Positions 8,492 to 17,903 are shown, counted from the first letter of the stretch. The stretch is DNA of 35,079 nt from Akkermansia muciniphila (GCA_945883905.1 CAMCYL010000021.1:1-35079), one strand, 5' to 3'. Program-made: numbers and translations. Notes: a model not told the origin generated them from the sequence alone.

Positions 8492-10786
8492 CTACGATTC
8501 TCGAATCACTGCCCCGGTTTTACTCACAAGGGCTTGCTTTACTTTTTCATGCATTTGATTGACTTCGATATCGGTTAAGGTTTTCTCAAAAGAACGATAG
8601 GTCAAAGCCACCGCAAGGGATTGATGCCCCGCCGGTACCTTCACTCCGCTCGGATCGAGAAATCGATCAAACAACTCCACCCTTTCCAATTGCGGAATCT
8701 GTGCCGACTCGATCGCTTGAGAGACCTCTCGATACGGAAGCGATTCCAAAACGACCAAGGCAATATCTCGTCGAACAGCAGGGAATACGGGAAGGGCTTG
8801 AAAGACGGGAGGGGGTGGTTCCTGAGAGGACCACTCCTCTAAATCGATCTCGGCATAAAAAACATCCCCCTTCAATCCCCAGGTTTTCTTCTCCGCATTT
8901 CCGACCGACCCAAAAGTTGAAATCGCTTTTTCAGTGATTCCTAATTGAATTAAATAATCGAGTGCTCCTCGAAGATCAAAGGAATCGAAGGGCCGCGGTT
9001 TATCGATCCAATGAAATGTGCCGTTTGGACCCGCTATGAGGAGCCCTAAAACGATCTTTTCACCTCCGGAGACAAAGACTCGACCGACCTCAAAAAGTTG
9101 GAGCGAGGTATTCCCACGAGATTGATTTAATCCCGCCACATTTAAAAGAGAGGGCCGCAAATGGGAGCGCAAATGACTGAACTGCTCATTCAACGGATTT
9201 AAGAGTTCCACCTCCGCATTACCTTCGGCGCGATCACGACTTAATAAGGGATCGGTCAGACATTCACTCCATCCTTTGGCGGCAAGGGCTTGGCGTAGAG
9301 CGGTGATTTTTCCTTGCTTTGCATCGATAGCCCCGGACATTTGCGGGCGAAAAAGTAGCCGTGAAGGAACGGCATTCATTCCGCGAATGCGAGCCACCTC
9401 CTCATAGAGATCAATCTCCTCCCGTAAATCTGGACGATAGGTGGGAGAGCGGAAACGTAATTTATTTCCTTCTTCCCCGATTTTCTCAATTCCTAAAGAT
9501 TGCAATAAGTCAGAGATTTTCTCACTGGAGTAATCCGCCGAGAGAAATCGATTCGCTCGCTCCAAACGTAAAGTCATTTCCGCGACAACGGAAGGGGGAT
9601 TTCCAAGAAGCAACGGCTGCTCAGAGAGAGTTGCCCCCGTCAATTCGATCAATAATGCAATCGCTCGATTGCGTGCTTCGAGCGCTCCGAAGGCATCGAC
9701 ACGACGTTCAAATCGATACGAGGAGTCGGTGGTGAGGGCATGACGCTTTGCACTACGGCGGACCTGTGAGGGATCAAACCATGCACATTCTAAAAAGATC
9801 TCGTGGGTTAACTCGCTGACCCCGGAGTCGGCGGCTCCCATCACTCCCGCCAATGCCACCACGGATTGAGCATCGCCAATGACGAGCTCTGTTCCATTCA
9901 ACTCATACGATTTTCCATCAAGGCCTAAGAATTTTTCTCCCCCTTTAGAGAGACGAACTTCAAGTCTCCCTCCGTGCAATTTCGCGACATCAAAGGCATG
10001 GAGCGGTTGCCCGGTCTCCCATAAAATATAGTTCGTGATATCTACCACATTATTGATCGGCTGATGGCCCGTCGCGATTATTTTCTCCTGCAACCATTGG
10101 GGACTTGGAGCGATTTTCAGATTTTGAAGACGCACGCCTGTATAATAAGGGGCGCTGGGTTCATTTAATTCCACGGAGATCGTGGTGGGATTCGATCCAA
10201 AAACGGGCGAAGGAACCTCCGGACGTGACCTCCATTTTGCAATTCCGATTGCCACCAATTCCCGTGCCATGCCGCGATAAGAGCAAAGATCTCCCCGATT
10301 TGGGGTAATTTCTACCTCGATCGTGGTATCTCCGGAGAGATAGCGATAGATCGGAGTTCCTACAGGAGCATCGATCGGAAGAATTAAAATTCCCTCTGAT
10401 TCCTCTGCATAGTTTAATTCCTTCTCCGAACACATCATCCCCTCGGAGGTCTCCCCACGAAGTTTTCCGACCTTGATCGTTAATCCGCCAGGAAGTTTGG
10501 CACCGGGTAAAGCCAAGGGAGCTTTGTCCCCCTCTTTAAAATTCTTTGCTCCGCAGACAATTTGTCGTTCCCCTTTCCCATCAAATACGCGACATAAACG
10601 AAGTCGATCGGCATTGGGATGAGGAACAAAAGAGCGAATCTCCGCAATGACGACGAGATCGCTTTCTAGACCCTTCGTTTCGACCTTTTCAACTTCAGTT
10701 CCCGAAAGAGTCAACCGTTCGACCAAGGTCGGAATATCCACCGTGATTTCAATCCATTCTTGCAGCCATTTCAGCGAAAATTTCAT
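8492..10786 (-). CDS. pheT: phenylalanine-tRNA ligase beta subunit
   Basis: A 764-residue bacterial PheT, close to the usual length. It pairs with PheS to charge tRNA-Phe and carries the B3/B4 editing site. The N-terminus MKFSLKWLQEWI is typical, followed by a tRNA-binding OB domain (about 40-150, with PHPNADRLRLCRV). The B3/B4 editing region (about 205-370) includes NNVVDITNYILWETGQPLHAFD, here cited by its NNVVDITNY core. B5 follows (about 400-480), then the pseudo-catalytic core, and a C-terminal FDX-ACB anticodon-binding domain (about 670-764, FPAVRRDIALVV). pheS, usually just upstream, is not adjacent: the next gene upstream is a protein kinase. ATG at 10786. Confidence 0.97.
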   Translation of the reverse strand: MKFSLKWLQEWIEITVDIPTLVERLTLSGTEVEKVETKGLESDLVVIAEIRSFVPHPNADRLRLCRVFDGKGERQIVCGAKNFKEGDKAPLALPGAKLPGGLTIKVGKLRGETSEGMMCSEKELNYAEESEGILILPIDAPVGTPIYRYLSGDTTIEVEITPNRGDLCSYRGMARELVAIGIAKWRSRPEVPSPVFGSNPTTISVELNEPSAPYYTGVRLQNLKIAPSPQWLQEKIIATGHQPINNVVDITNYILWETGQPLHAFDVAKLHGGRLEVRLSKGGEKFLGLDGKSYELNGTELVIGDAQSVVALAGVMGAADSGVSELTHEIFLECAWFDPSQVRRSAKRHALTTDSSYRFERRVDAFGALEARNRAIALLIELTGATLSEQPLLLGNPPSVVAEMTLRLERANRFLSADYSSEKISDLLQSLGIEKIGEEGNKLRFRSPTYRPDLREEIDLYEEVARIRGMNAVPSRLLFRPQMSGAIDAKQGKITALRQALAAKGWSECLTDPLLSRDRAEGNAEVELLNPLNEQFSHLRSHLRPSLLNVAGLNQSRGNTSLQLFEVGRVFVSGGEKIVLGLLIAGPNGTFHWIDKPRPFDSFDLRGALDYLIQLGITEKAISTFGSVGNAEKKTWGLKGDVFYAEIDLEEWSSQEPPPPVFQALPVFPAVRRDIALVVLESLPYREVSQAIESAQIPQLERVELFDRFLDPSGVKVPAGHQSLAVALTYRSFEKTLTDIEVNQMHEKVKQALVSKTGAVIRES

Positions 10787-10859
10787 AAGGGGATGACCCT
10801 AAAGAGCTGTGGAAGAGAACCAAGCCTAAAATGTTGCATCGATCACAGAATAAAATCAC

Positions 10860-11885
10860 TTATTTCTTAAAATACTTCGAATAAAGAAAGAAGACCGCTC
10901 CTAAAGTCGTTAGAATATTCACGGCCCAAGCAATTTGAATAAATATCTTCCGACGTTTCACCTTCGTGAGATCGATCAGCTCGGTTCGTGCGGAGGCCTT
11001 GATCTGCGTCGCATGACCCTTGGCAATGAACTGTTTTAAACCAAAGTCCTTTTCGTGAAAGGCCGGAGATTTCGTGATCGCTAAAATTTGTTCACGGGCC
11101 TTCTCCGCATTTTCCGGTCGTCCTGCGGGGTCTCTCGAAAGCATTCGACCAATCACTTGGGCAAGAAGGGGGGGAATCGCCGGACGTCGCTGATTCAGCG
11201 GCATAATCGTCCCTTTTAAATGGCCATCGACGATCGATTCTACGGTATTTCCCTCAAAGGGATAATGTCCGGTTAATGAATAATAATAAACGCAGGCGAG
11301 TGAATAAATATCCGTTAAAACGGAGGCCGGTTCGCCAATTAACTGCTCTGGCGCAATCGTGTGAACGGAGCCCATCACGGTCCCTGCCTCCTCCTCTTGT
11401 CCGGGGAGCCGCGAACTTTCCGCTAAACCGAAATCCAATAATTTTACTAAAACCTTTTTTCCATCATAATCCATCATGATGTTCTGTGGTTTAATATCTC
11501 GATGGATCAATCCTTGCGAATGCGCTAAAGCAAGTCCTTGGAGAGATTGATCTGCAAATTCACGGAAAAGACTGAGAGGAATCGGATTCTTACTCGCCCA
11601 ATGGTTGACCATTTTTCCTTTGATCAACTCCATGACGACATACGCCCCCTCTTCATCAATCCCAAAATCATAGACCGAAACAATATTCGGGTGATTTAAA
11701 CTCGCTAAGATCTGCGACTCCCGCATGATCGCATCAAATTCAGTGGCATTTTTTAATCGTTTCAATGCCACTTCACGATTGAGCTGGGTATCTAAAGCAA
11801 CAAAAATGCTGCCGACCCCCCCTTCGCCAATCGCCTTGATCGGCTGATATCGACCGGAGGATTTAAAATGCGGGGCTTCGCTCAT
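10860..11885 (-). CDS. membrane-anchored Ser/Thr protein kinase (PknB-like)
   Basis: A 341-residue Hanks-type kinase. All catalytic marks are present: glycine loop IGEGGVGS (19-26), VALKR with the ATP-binding Lys (about 42), catalytic loop HRDIKPQN (128-135), metal-binding DFGL (151) and APEQL. A short linker after the kinase domain leads to one hydrophobic helix near residues 318-337 and a basic tail YSKYFKK, giving a tail-anchored kinase with almost nothing outside the cell. It therefore lacks the PASTA or other sensor domains seen in many relatives. The ATG at 11885 is chosen; an in-frame TTG at 11903 would add six residues. It lies 66 bases after recA and 73 before pheT on the same strand. 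Substrates are unknown. Confidence 0.92.
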   Translation of the reverse strand: MSEAPHFKSSGRYQPIKAIGEGGVGSIFVALDTQLNREVALKRLKNATEFDAIMRESQILASLNHPNIVSVYDFGIDEEGAYVVMELIKGKMVNHWASKNPIPLSLFREFADQSLQGLALAHSQGLIHRDIKPQNIMMDYDGKKVLVKLLDFGLAESSRLPGQEEEAGTVMGSVHTIAPEQLIGEPASVLTDIYSLACVYYYSLTGHYPFEGNTVESIVDGHLKGTIMPLNQRRPAIPPLLAQVIGRMLSRDPAGRPENAEKAREQILAITKSPAFHEKDFGLKQFIAKGHATQIKASARTELIDLTKVKRRKIFIQIAWAVNILTTLGAVFFLYSKYFKK

Positions 11886-11951
11886 CGCCGGATACCCTAA
11901 CAAAAAAGAATTCGCTGGCGACTGAAAAATCTCTTTAAGGATTTTCTCTTT

Positions 11952-13052
11952 TTATTCCGTTTTCTTTGACGGAATCACACCCAAAACATCGGTGTTTTTA
12001 ACCTTTCCAATCTTTGCATAGGTCGCTGTCATTAATTTCGAGTATAACTCTGGGTTCCGCTTCAACTCCGCAAGAGCGGCATCTCGACCTTGAGCGACTT
12101 GAACTCCTTCGTAGTAAATCCAAGCCCCTTTTTTCTCCACGACATTTTGCTCCACGGCAAGATCAAGCAACGATCCCTCCCGTGAAATCCCCTCATTATA
12201 TAAAATATCAAATTCGCACTCCGTAAATGGGGGGGCCACCTTGTTCTTCACCACCTTGATACGAGTTCGGTTTCCAAAGACCGTTCCGTCCGGACTCTTT
12301 AATTGACCAATTCGACGGATATCGATTCGCACAGAAGCATAAAACTTTAATGCCTTTCCTCCGGGAGTCGTCTCTGGACTCCCAAACATGACTCCGATTT
12401 TTTCCCGGATCTGATTCGTAAAAATACAACAGGTTTTCGCTCGGCTAATCACGGCGGTCAATTTACGCATCGCTTGACTCATCAAGCGGGCTTGTGCTCC
12501 GACTGAAGCATCTCCGATCTGACCCTCTAACTCTGACTTTGTAATCAAAGCGGCGACGGAATCCAACACCACGACGTCGACTGCATTCGATTTAATTAAG
12601 GTCTCAACAATCTGAAGGGCCTCCTCACCAGAACTCGGTTGTGAAACGAGCAACTCATTCATATTAACCCCAAGTTTACGCGCATATTGAGGATCCAACG
12701 CATGTTCGACATCGATAAAGGCAGCGACCCCCCCCATCCGTTGAGCCTCCGCGATCACAGTCAAGGTCAAGGTCGTTTTTCCAGAGGATTCTGGGCCATA
12801 AACTTCAATAATTCGACCGCGAGGAAAGCCTCCGGCGCCCAAGGCGTGATCAATCACAATCGCCCCTGTTGGAATCACCTCGATATCAAGTTTTGATCCT
12901 TGATCTCCCAGACGCATAATCGCCCCATCGCCATACTCTTTGGCGATCGCTTGCAGAGCGAGATCGAGATTCTTATCCTTCACTGCTTGTGCCTTATTTT
13001 CCGGTTTATCGGATTTCATATCCGCTGTCTTAGAGTCTGCTTTTGCTGCCAT
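11952..13052 (-). CDS. recA: recombinase RecA
   Basis: A 366-residue RecA that forms filaments on single-stranded DNA, drives strand exchange and activates LexA-type repressors. The Walker A motif GPESSGKTT is at residues 86-94, and DSVAAL and the L1/L2 DNA-binding loops are recognisable ([20 protein letters not shown], 20 residues, spans L2). The N-terminus has an unusually charged Lys/Asp/Ala-rich extension of about 25 residues before LDLALQAI, and the acidic C-terminal tail is short. AAGGAAGA upstream of the ATG at 13052 is a good ribosome-binding site. A TATAAT lies 55-60 bases upstream. Confidence 0.98.
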   Translation of the reverse strand: MAAKADSKTADMKSDKPENKAQAVKDKNLDLALQAIAKEYGDGAIMRLGDQGSKLDIEVIPTGAIVIDHALGAGGFPRGRIIEVYGPESSGKTTLTLTVIAEAQRMGGVAAFIDVEHALDPQYARKLGVNMNELLVSQPSSGEEALQIVETLIKSNAVDVVVLDSVAALITKSELEGQIGDASVGAQARLMSQAMRKLTAVISRAKTCCIFTNQIREKIGVMFGSPETTPGGKALKFYASVRIDIRRIGQLKSPDGTVFGNRTRIKVVKNKVAPPFTECEFDILYNEGISREGSLLDLAVEQNVVEKKGAWIYYEGVQVAQGRDAALAELKRNPELYSKLMTATYAKIGKVKNTDVLGVIPSKKTE

Positions 13053-13106
13053 AATCTTCCTTTAGTTGATGAATCGTAAGTCGTCAAATTTCCTTAACCA
13101 CTTTTT

Positions 13107-13112
13107 ATTATA
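13107..13112 (-). promoter_or_regulatory. candidate -10 box for recA
   Basis: The minus strand reads TATAAT here, 55 to 60 bases before the recA ATG, in an A/T-rich stretch. No good TTGACA-like -35 is found at 16-18 bases, and no convincing LexA-type operator is visible. The leader RNA would be about 45-50 bases. Confidence 0.4.
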
Positions 13113-13120
13113 CAAAAAGA

Positions 13121-13163
13121 TAAAAAGCAAGCCTTTTTGTAAATAAGTTGTAAAAAAGGGCTT
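13121..13163 (-). terminator. intrinsic terminator downstream of rseP
   Basis: On the minus strand, arms AAGCC(C)TTTTT and AAAAAGGCTT pair over 10 bp with one bulge, followed by GCTTTTT. It lies 22 bases past the rseP stop and upstream of the recA -10, so it separates the two transcripts. The stem is A/T-rich in its inner half. Confidence 0.5.
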
Positions 13164-13184
13164 AAAGTAAAAACAGAAGCGAGT

Positions 13185-14591
13185 TTATTGGGGAGGAGCA
13201 AATTGGATTGTTTTCGGGGCCTTCTCTTTTGATTTTCTAGGATTGTAATCTTGAACATCAAAGAAGGAGACGTAGGCCATGAAGGACATGAGCAGGATCG
13301 CACATCCGGTTTGTACGGATCCGATCACTTTACCTGAAATCTCTTTTCCCCGAATTCGTTCAATCAAAGCAATGGTGATATGACCGCCATCGAGTACAGG
13401 CATCGGTAAGAGATTCATTAACGCTAAATTGACGTTTAAAACAACGCTAAACCAAAGGGCATATTTCCAGCCATGTTCCGATTCGAAAAGGATGTAATAG
13501 AGGCGCATGATTCCCAAGGGACCACTCATATGTTGGAGTCCAATATCCGATTTCGAGGAGAAAAGAGCGGAAAACATATTGCCCATGGTTTCTATGCTCA
13601 CGGTGACTTGATCCCATGGAGTGAGATGAACAATCGAGGTGATCGGATCCCATTTGACGCCGAGCATCGCTTGATCCATTCCAATCGGCTTCGCGAGCGT
13701 GATTGATTTTTCAAATTCAACGCCGTTGCGGAGGACGGTTAAAACGAGAGGAATTTCTGGATGATCTTTGATCTCTTGAAAGATCGGGATCGAGGAGTAG
13801 ACGCGTTCTCCTTTAAGTTTCGTGAAGATATCACCGGCTTCAATGCCAGCGAGAGCGGCAGGGCTATGGGGAAGAACCTCCCCGACACGAGCGGTTTCGA
13901 TGGGAGCGATCTTGATTTGGCGAAGTCCTTTGCGTTCCCAGAACTTGCCGGGTTCGATCTCTGGTTTCACGAGAACCGTTTTAAGCTCCTCCGCCCGTTC
14001 GATTTCGATCGGGATGAGTTCGCTTTCGCTACTCACGATTCTCCAGGTGACACTGGCAGAGCCTTTTGAAAAACTACTGACGGGATGACCTTCGATCGAT
14101 CGAATGATATCCCCGGCTAAAAGACCGGCTTGAGCGGCCGGTGACTCTTTCATCACGTAACCGATTTGAGTCGATCCCTCGCCTTCTGCCATTGGTCGAC
14201 CGACGCCCCAAACGATAAAAGCGAAAACAAAGGCTAGGGAGAGACTGAAAAGCGGTCCAGCAAAGGCCACGATGATCTTATCGGTGGTTGAAATTGGCGG
14301 TAAATGTTTTCGATCTAATTTAGAGTCACCCTCCATCGCCTCCATCGGGGCCATTTGAGGGAGAGCGACAAAGCCGCCCGCGGGGATTGATCCGAGGCTG
14401 TATTCGACCCCATTGATCGTTTTTTTCCAAATCGGTTTTCCGAACCAGATCCCGAATTTTTCGATAACAAGTCCACGCCAGCGAGCCGCAAGAAAGTGTC
14501 CGATTTCATGAACAACGATCATGAGATTGAAAAGAAGGATGACTTCGAGGCAGATAAAGAGAAAATGGAGAATCGAGTAAATAGTATTCAT
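13185..14591 (-). CDS. rseP: RseP-type site-2 zinc protease with two PDZ domains
   Basis: A 468-residue M50 intramembrane metalloprotease. HEIGH (residues 28-32) lies in the first membrane helix and supplies two zinc ligands and the catalytic Glu. The late NLLPMPVLDGGH motif (about 400-412) brings the Asp ligand. Two PDZ domains lie between about 120 and 305 (ESPAAQAGLLAGD and HSPAALAGIEAGD). About four transmembrane helices are seen. The family cuts anti-sigma factors and leftover signal peptides within the inner membrane. In many bacteria it sits with dxr, uppS or bamA, none of which is adjacent here. ATG start at 14591 with no strong ribosome-binding site. Confidence 0.95.
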   Translation of the reverse strand: MNTIYSILHFLFICLEVILLFNLMIVVHEIGHFLAARWRGLVIEKFGIWFGKPIWKKTINGVEYSLGSIPAGGFVALPQMAPMEAMEGDSKLDRKHLPPISTTDKIIVAFAGPLFSLSLAFVFAFIVWGVGRPMAEGEGSTQIGYVMKESPAAQAGLLAGDIIRSIEGHPVSSFSKGSASVTWRIVSSESELIPIEIERAEELKTVLVKPEIEPGKFWERKGLRQIKIAPIETARVGEVLPHSPAALAGIEAGDIFTKLKGERVYSSIPIFQEIKDHPEIPLVLTVLRNGVEFEKSITLAKPIGMDQAMLGVKWDPITSIVHLTPWDQVTVSIETMGNMFSALFSSKSDIGLQHMSGPLGIMRLYYILFESEHGWKYALWFSVVLNVNLALMNLLPMPVLDGGHITIALIERIRGKEISGKVIGSVQTGCAILLMSFMAYVSFFDVQDYNPRKSKEKAPKTIQFAPPQ

Positions 14592-15100
14592 ATCAGGGGA
14601 ATAACTGAGCCTAAAAATGGATTTCTGTCAAAGGGGAGAAAAAGGCAGGGATTAACCGCCAAGGAAAAGCTTAATAGCAGGTTAGCTCGATAGCCTAATA
14701 GCGAAGAGGAGTAAAATAGGCAGAGCCATTTCTGTTTGGCAGGGGGTTGAAGGGCTGCAAATTTAACTGATAATCCACCTTCGCTAAGGCTTTCTCCTTC
14801 GTCCCGCACTGCGGGACTACGGCGAACAAATCGGCGGACCTGCGGAAGGCATTGAATACCTGTTTCACGCGGAGGTACGGGGCAGCGGAGAGAAATACCG
14901 TTTTTAACCACAAAAGGTTCGGGAACCGAAAATGAGATCGAAATTTCCCTTGTTTTGGGATTTGAATGAGTGCAAATAAGTGAAGATAAGCGGTTAAAAA
15001 TTACTTGGCGAAATTTGAATTTAACGTGGCGGTTAACTCTTTCTGTCTTTGAGATGTATTTAAGGTTTGATTTATAGGCAGAGATGTTAAAATTTGAATT
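14592..15100. other. 509-bp intergenic region without a supported gene
   Basis: The stretch separates divergent rseP and the membrane-protein gene. Small reading frames exist but show no recognisable domain, good start signal or compositional support. It contains a near-perfect palindrome at 14801-14817 (GTCCCGC-ACT-GCGGGAC) embedded in G/C-richer DNA, and a short hairpin GGTTC-GG-GAACC near 14928. Promoters for both flanking genes should lie here, but none could be fixed with confidence. Confidence 0.6.
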
Positions 15101-16420
15101 GTGAGTGAAGGAAAACAGAACTTCAAAAGTGGGATTATTATTTGTCTTGGACTTCTATGGCTCGGATTTGGATTGGTCATTTATACGTGGAATGAGAGTT
15201 ATTTTTTTTGGAATCAGATTCGTCTTGCCCCGAGTTATGCCCTTTCTCTCGGAGTACCACTCTATGGAAATCTCGAAAAAGATCCTTTAGTATGGCATTT
15301 ATACGGGCCTTGTGCGCCGATTTTTTACTATCCCGCAATTTTGACTGGTCACCCTTTAAAAGCACTTGTCGTTGGAATTTGTATGAGTTGGGGACTCATG
15401 ATGATCGGTCTTTGGAGTTGTTTTCGTGCGTGGGGGATCTCGATTCAGAAATCGATGGCAATCATTCTCCTTGTTTTTGCCCTCTCTTTTTATTTTCGGA
15501 TCGCTTGGGATCTTTTTCGAATCATGCCGGATCTTCCCGCAGTCGGGTTTGCGTTAATCGCTATGGCGATGGCATGGAAAGAGAAGGGATTTTGGAGCGG
15601 TTTTTTTCTTCTTTTAAGTCTTGCTTCCAAGCAGACGATGATTCCGATGATTGGAGTTATTGCTTGGATGATGATTCATAAAAATATCAGTTTTAAAAAA
15701 ATTTGTTATGGAATTGGAATTGCAGGCCTCCCGTTTTTGATTGGCTTAAGCTGGACAGGAGAAATCGGAAGAATGGTGGATGCGACGATGACGCTTCCGT
15801 TTTCCCAGCCTTGGAAAAATTTAGAGGAAGGAGAGTCTTATTTAAAAATCTATTTTACACAATTTATGGGGGAACAACGATGGCTGTTTTTTGGATTTAT
15901 CATTTCAGGGTTTTGTTCACTGCGATTAAAAGAGGGGGAGGAGATGAAACGAATTCGTTTTTGCTCTGCGTTAGGGATCATTTTTTATAGCATTGGAGTT
16001 TTGCAATTTTGTAAAATAGGAGGAGCGACCAATGCTTTCTTTTTTGGAATCATCCTTTTTTTTACAACTTTAGGGATATGGGGACTTTGGACTTGGGAGA
16101 GGATTCCTAATAAATTTATGGTTTTTAAATTAACCGGATTAGGACTGGTATTTATTTTAATACCAACGGTCTTTTTCGAAAGTTATCTGATGATGAAAGA
16201 CTTGAAGAAAAATATTACTCATCCGGCGGTGGTCTGTTATGAAAAATTTATTGACCATCCAGGGAGTGATTTTGAAAAATATCTTCCGCTTTCGCAGATG
16301 ATGGCGGAAAAAAAAGCATATCATATCGAGGACGTTCTCCAAAGTTATCGTTTAGGAGGGATTCGAGTCCCTGAAGAGAACTTGCAACGATGGCTTCCAC
16401 AAAACGGAGTAAAGGAATAG
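15101..16420 (+). CDS. polytopic membrane protein, possible GT-C-type glycosyltransferase
   Basis: A 439-residue protein with about ten hydrophobic segments starting at residues 10-30. The first periplasmic loop, about residues 30-75, is rich in aromatic and acidic residues (WNESYFFW, PLYGNLEKDP, HLYGPCAPIFYYPA). That layout, with YGN and YGP motifs after helix 1, resembles GT-C membrane glycosyltransferases that use polyprenyl-phosphate sugars, but no diagnostic motif proves it. The GTG at 15101 is the start by hydrophobic-domain position; it lacks a clear ribosome-binding site. The gene is more A/T-rich than the minus-strand block to its left, which could mean separate acquisition. It precedes the methyltransferase gene by 94 bases. 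Function not established. Confidence 0.72.
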   Translation: MSEGKQNFKSGIIICLGLLWLGFGLVIYTWNESYFFWNQIRLAPSYALSLGVPLYGNLEKDPLVWHLYGPCAPIFYYPAILTGHPLKALVVGICMSWGLMMIGLWSCFRAWGISIQKSMAIILLVFALSFYFRIAWDLFRIMPDLPAVGFALIAMAMAWKEKGFWSGFFLLLSLASKQTMIPMIGVIAWMMIHKNISFKKICYGIGIAGLPFLIGLSWTGEIGRMVDATMTLPFSQPWKNLEEGESYLKIYFTQFMGEQRWLFFGFIISGFCSLRLKEGEEMKRIRFCSALGIIFYSIGVLQFCKIGGATNAFFFGIILFFTTLGIWGLWTWERIPNKFMVFKLTGLGLVFILIPTVFFESYLMMKDLKKNITHPAVVCYEKFIDHPGSDFEKYLPLSQMMAEKKAYHIEDVLQSYRLGGIRVPEENLQRWLPQNGVKE

Positions 16421-16514
16421 TTGCTTTAAGATTTTTTATTTTGGACACGAGCGCTTGTGTAAAGAGGCTTTTGTTTGCGCTTGTCCAAAGGGAGATAATC
16501 GTCAAATTTTTTTT

Positions 16515-17249
16515 ATGAAGCCCCATCCGGTTCTTGGTCGTTGGTATAATAGTTTAGAGGAGAAACAAACCTTTCTTCGTCAAATTTTTGATGAATCAGC
16601 CCCTCATTACGAAGCGATTGCAAAATGGGGTTGGTTTGGCTCGGGGAATTGGTATCGGGTCGATGCGCTGAAGCGTCACGGACTCAAACCAGGAATGAGA
16701 GCGATCGATATAGCAAGTGGAACGGGTCCCACCGCCCGGGCGGTGGCGAAGGTCATCGGGGATTCAAAACAGGTCACCTGTGTTGAACCGAGTCGGGGAA
16801 TGTTGGAGGAGTCGAAAAAATTATTAGATGCGGAGCATCTTCAAGCGATGGCGGAATCGATTCCAGTCCCGGATCAGCAATATGATTATTTAACGATGGG
16901 ATTTGCTTTGCGGCATGTGGACAATCTGGTGAATGCTTTTCGGGAGTTTAATCGTGTGATGAAACCGGGGGCGAAACTTTTAATTATGGATGTAACGAAG
17001 CCGGAGAAGGCGTGGGCCTATCCGATTTACCGATTTTATTTTAAAATCGCACTTCCGTGGTTTACGAAAGTGTTTACGGGGAGTGACGCCGCTTACAAAT
17101 TGATGGCCTATTATTGGTTAACGATGGATGAGATGGTGACTCCGGAGCAGGTGATGGGGGCGCTTCAAGAGGCCGGATTCGAAAAGGTTGAAAGAGAAGT
17201 ATGCTTAGGAGTTTTCAGTGAATATACGGCGAATAAGAAGAACGTCTGA
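16515..17249 (+). CDS. UbiE/MenG-like SAM-dependent methyltransferase
   Basis: A 244-residue class I methyltransferase. AIDIASGTGPTAR (about residues 63-75) is the SAM-binding motif I, CVEPSRGMLEESKK is motif post-I, and GFALRHVDN with the later GAKLLIMDVTKPE matches the UbiE/MenG quinone C-methyltransferase pattern. It may methylate demethylmenaquinone, but related enzymes act on other lipids, and no quinone genes are adjacent. The ATG at 16515 is preferred over an upstream TTG at 16455, because the extra 20 residues do not look like the family. Its 3' end overlaps the next gene by 32 bases and carries that gene's ribosome-binding site, so the two are translationally linked. Confidence 0.85.
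   Translation: MKPHPVLGRWYNSLEEKQTFLRQIFDESAPHYEAIAKWGWFGSGNWYRVDALKRHGLKPGMRAIDIASGTGPTARAVAKVIGDSKQVTCVEPSRGMLEESKKLLDAEHLQAMAESIPVPDQQYDYLTMGFALRHVDNLVNAFREFNRVMKPGAKLLIMDVTKPEKAWAYPIYRFYFKIALPWFTKVFTGSDAAYKLMAYYWLTMDEMVTPEQVMGALQEAGFEKVEREVCLGVFSEYTANKKNV
17207..17211 (+). promoter_or_regulatory. ribosome-binding site fixing a GTG start
   Basis: AGGAG lies six bases before the GTG at 17218, inside the end of the methyltransferase coding sequence. It is the strongest start signal in this part of the window and supports reading the downstream membrane protein from a GTG that overlaps its upstream neighbour. Confidence 0.7.
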
Positions 17250-17844
17250 GGAGCGAAAAAGGGATCTAAAAAAGAAACTTTTTTTAATTCCTTTTCCTTG
17301 GATTTTTTATTCGTTGGGGAATGCCTTTTTTTCTCCGGTCGTAGGCGGTTGTTTGATGATTTTTGTGATCATTGCCTATTTGTCTTTTTATTCAGAAAAA
17401 CTAATTCCTTTCCAGATTGCTTTTTTAATTTTTGCAGGGAGTGAGGTATTCATGGGCACTCTCACGATTCAGTATCCCCTTTTATCGAATGCAGGATGGT
17501 TTTCAGGGGTTTTGTTGGGAACTTTTGTGATCCAAGGTCTTCTGCGAAAACAACCTTTCACTTCGGATTTAGTTCGGGAGTTTTTTCCGGTGGAGATGGC
17601 GCAGGGATTTCATTTTCATCGAATCAATGAATGTATTTCCATGGTCTGGGGGATACAATTTTTTACTTCGGCGGCCATTACGCAGCTCTCGATGCCCGGA
17701 TGGGGGCATCTGATGTTGACCTTTGTATCGATGGGTTTAGCGAGTTTATTTACAAAGCGATTTCCGCGTTGGTACCGCCTGCGACGATATATTCCGCTTT
17801 ATCGTTCCGGTAAAGAGCCCTATCAGCCGTTTGTAGAGATTTAA
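17218..17844 (+). CDS. uncharacterised integral membrane protein
   Basis: A 208-residue protein with a basic N-terminus (MNIRRIRRTSEERKRDLKKK) followed by about five or six hydrophobic helices between residues 20 and 185. The C-terminus is basic and aromatic (RFPRWYRLRRYIPLYR). I do not recognise the family. Overlap with the UbiE-like gene by 32 bases, plus the internal AGGAG, implies coordinated synthesis, so it may act with the methyltransferase on a membrane lipid. That link is by position only. A hairpin repeat follows 33 bases after the stop. Confidence 0.78.
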   Translation: MNIRRIRRTSEERKRDLKKKLFLIPFPWIFYSLGNAFFSPVVGGCLMIFVIIAYLSFYSEKLIPFQIAFLIFAGSEVFMGTLTIQYPLLSNAGWFSGVLLGTFVIQGLLRKQPFTSDLVREFFPVEMAQGFHFHRINECISMVWGIQFFTSAAITQLSMPGWGHLMLTFVSMGLASLFTKRFPRWYRLRRYIPLYRSGKEPYQPFVEI

Positions 17845-17867
17845 CGCAGTTTTTGCATTAGGATTAA

Positions 17868-17903
17868 AAAATGGAGCGCCGATCCGGCAGCTGACGGATC
17901 GGC
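17868..17903 (+). repeat. AAATGGAGCGCCG repeat with hairpin
   Basis: The core AAATGGAGCGCC(G) is followed by an 8-bp perfect stem, GCCGATCC at 17878-17885 and GGATCGGC at 17896-17903, with a 10-nt loop, and then ATGG. The copy at 32761-32822 has the same frame, core then stem then CATGG, but different stem bases that still pair. That argues the fold is conserved rather than the arm sequence. It lacks a U-run, so it is not a standard terminator. Confidence 0.6.

Noticed and set aside
8492-10786. A fused pheS/pheT or missing editing domain
   Set aside because: Length and domain order match a normal stand-alone PheT; only the absence of pheS next to it is notable, and that is common in some phyla.
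14588-14911. 107- and 72-codon minus-strand frames upstream of rseP
   Set aside because: No domain, poor starts and odd composition around the palindrome; they look like chance frames in a repeat-derived stretch.
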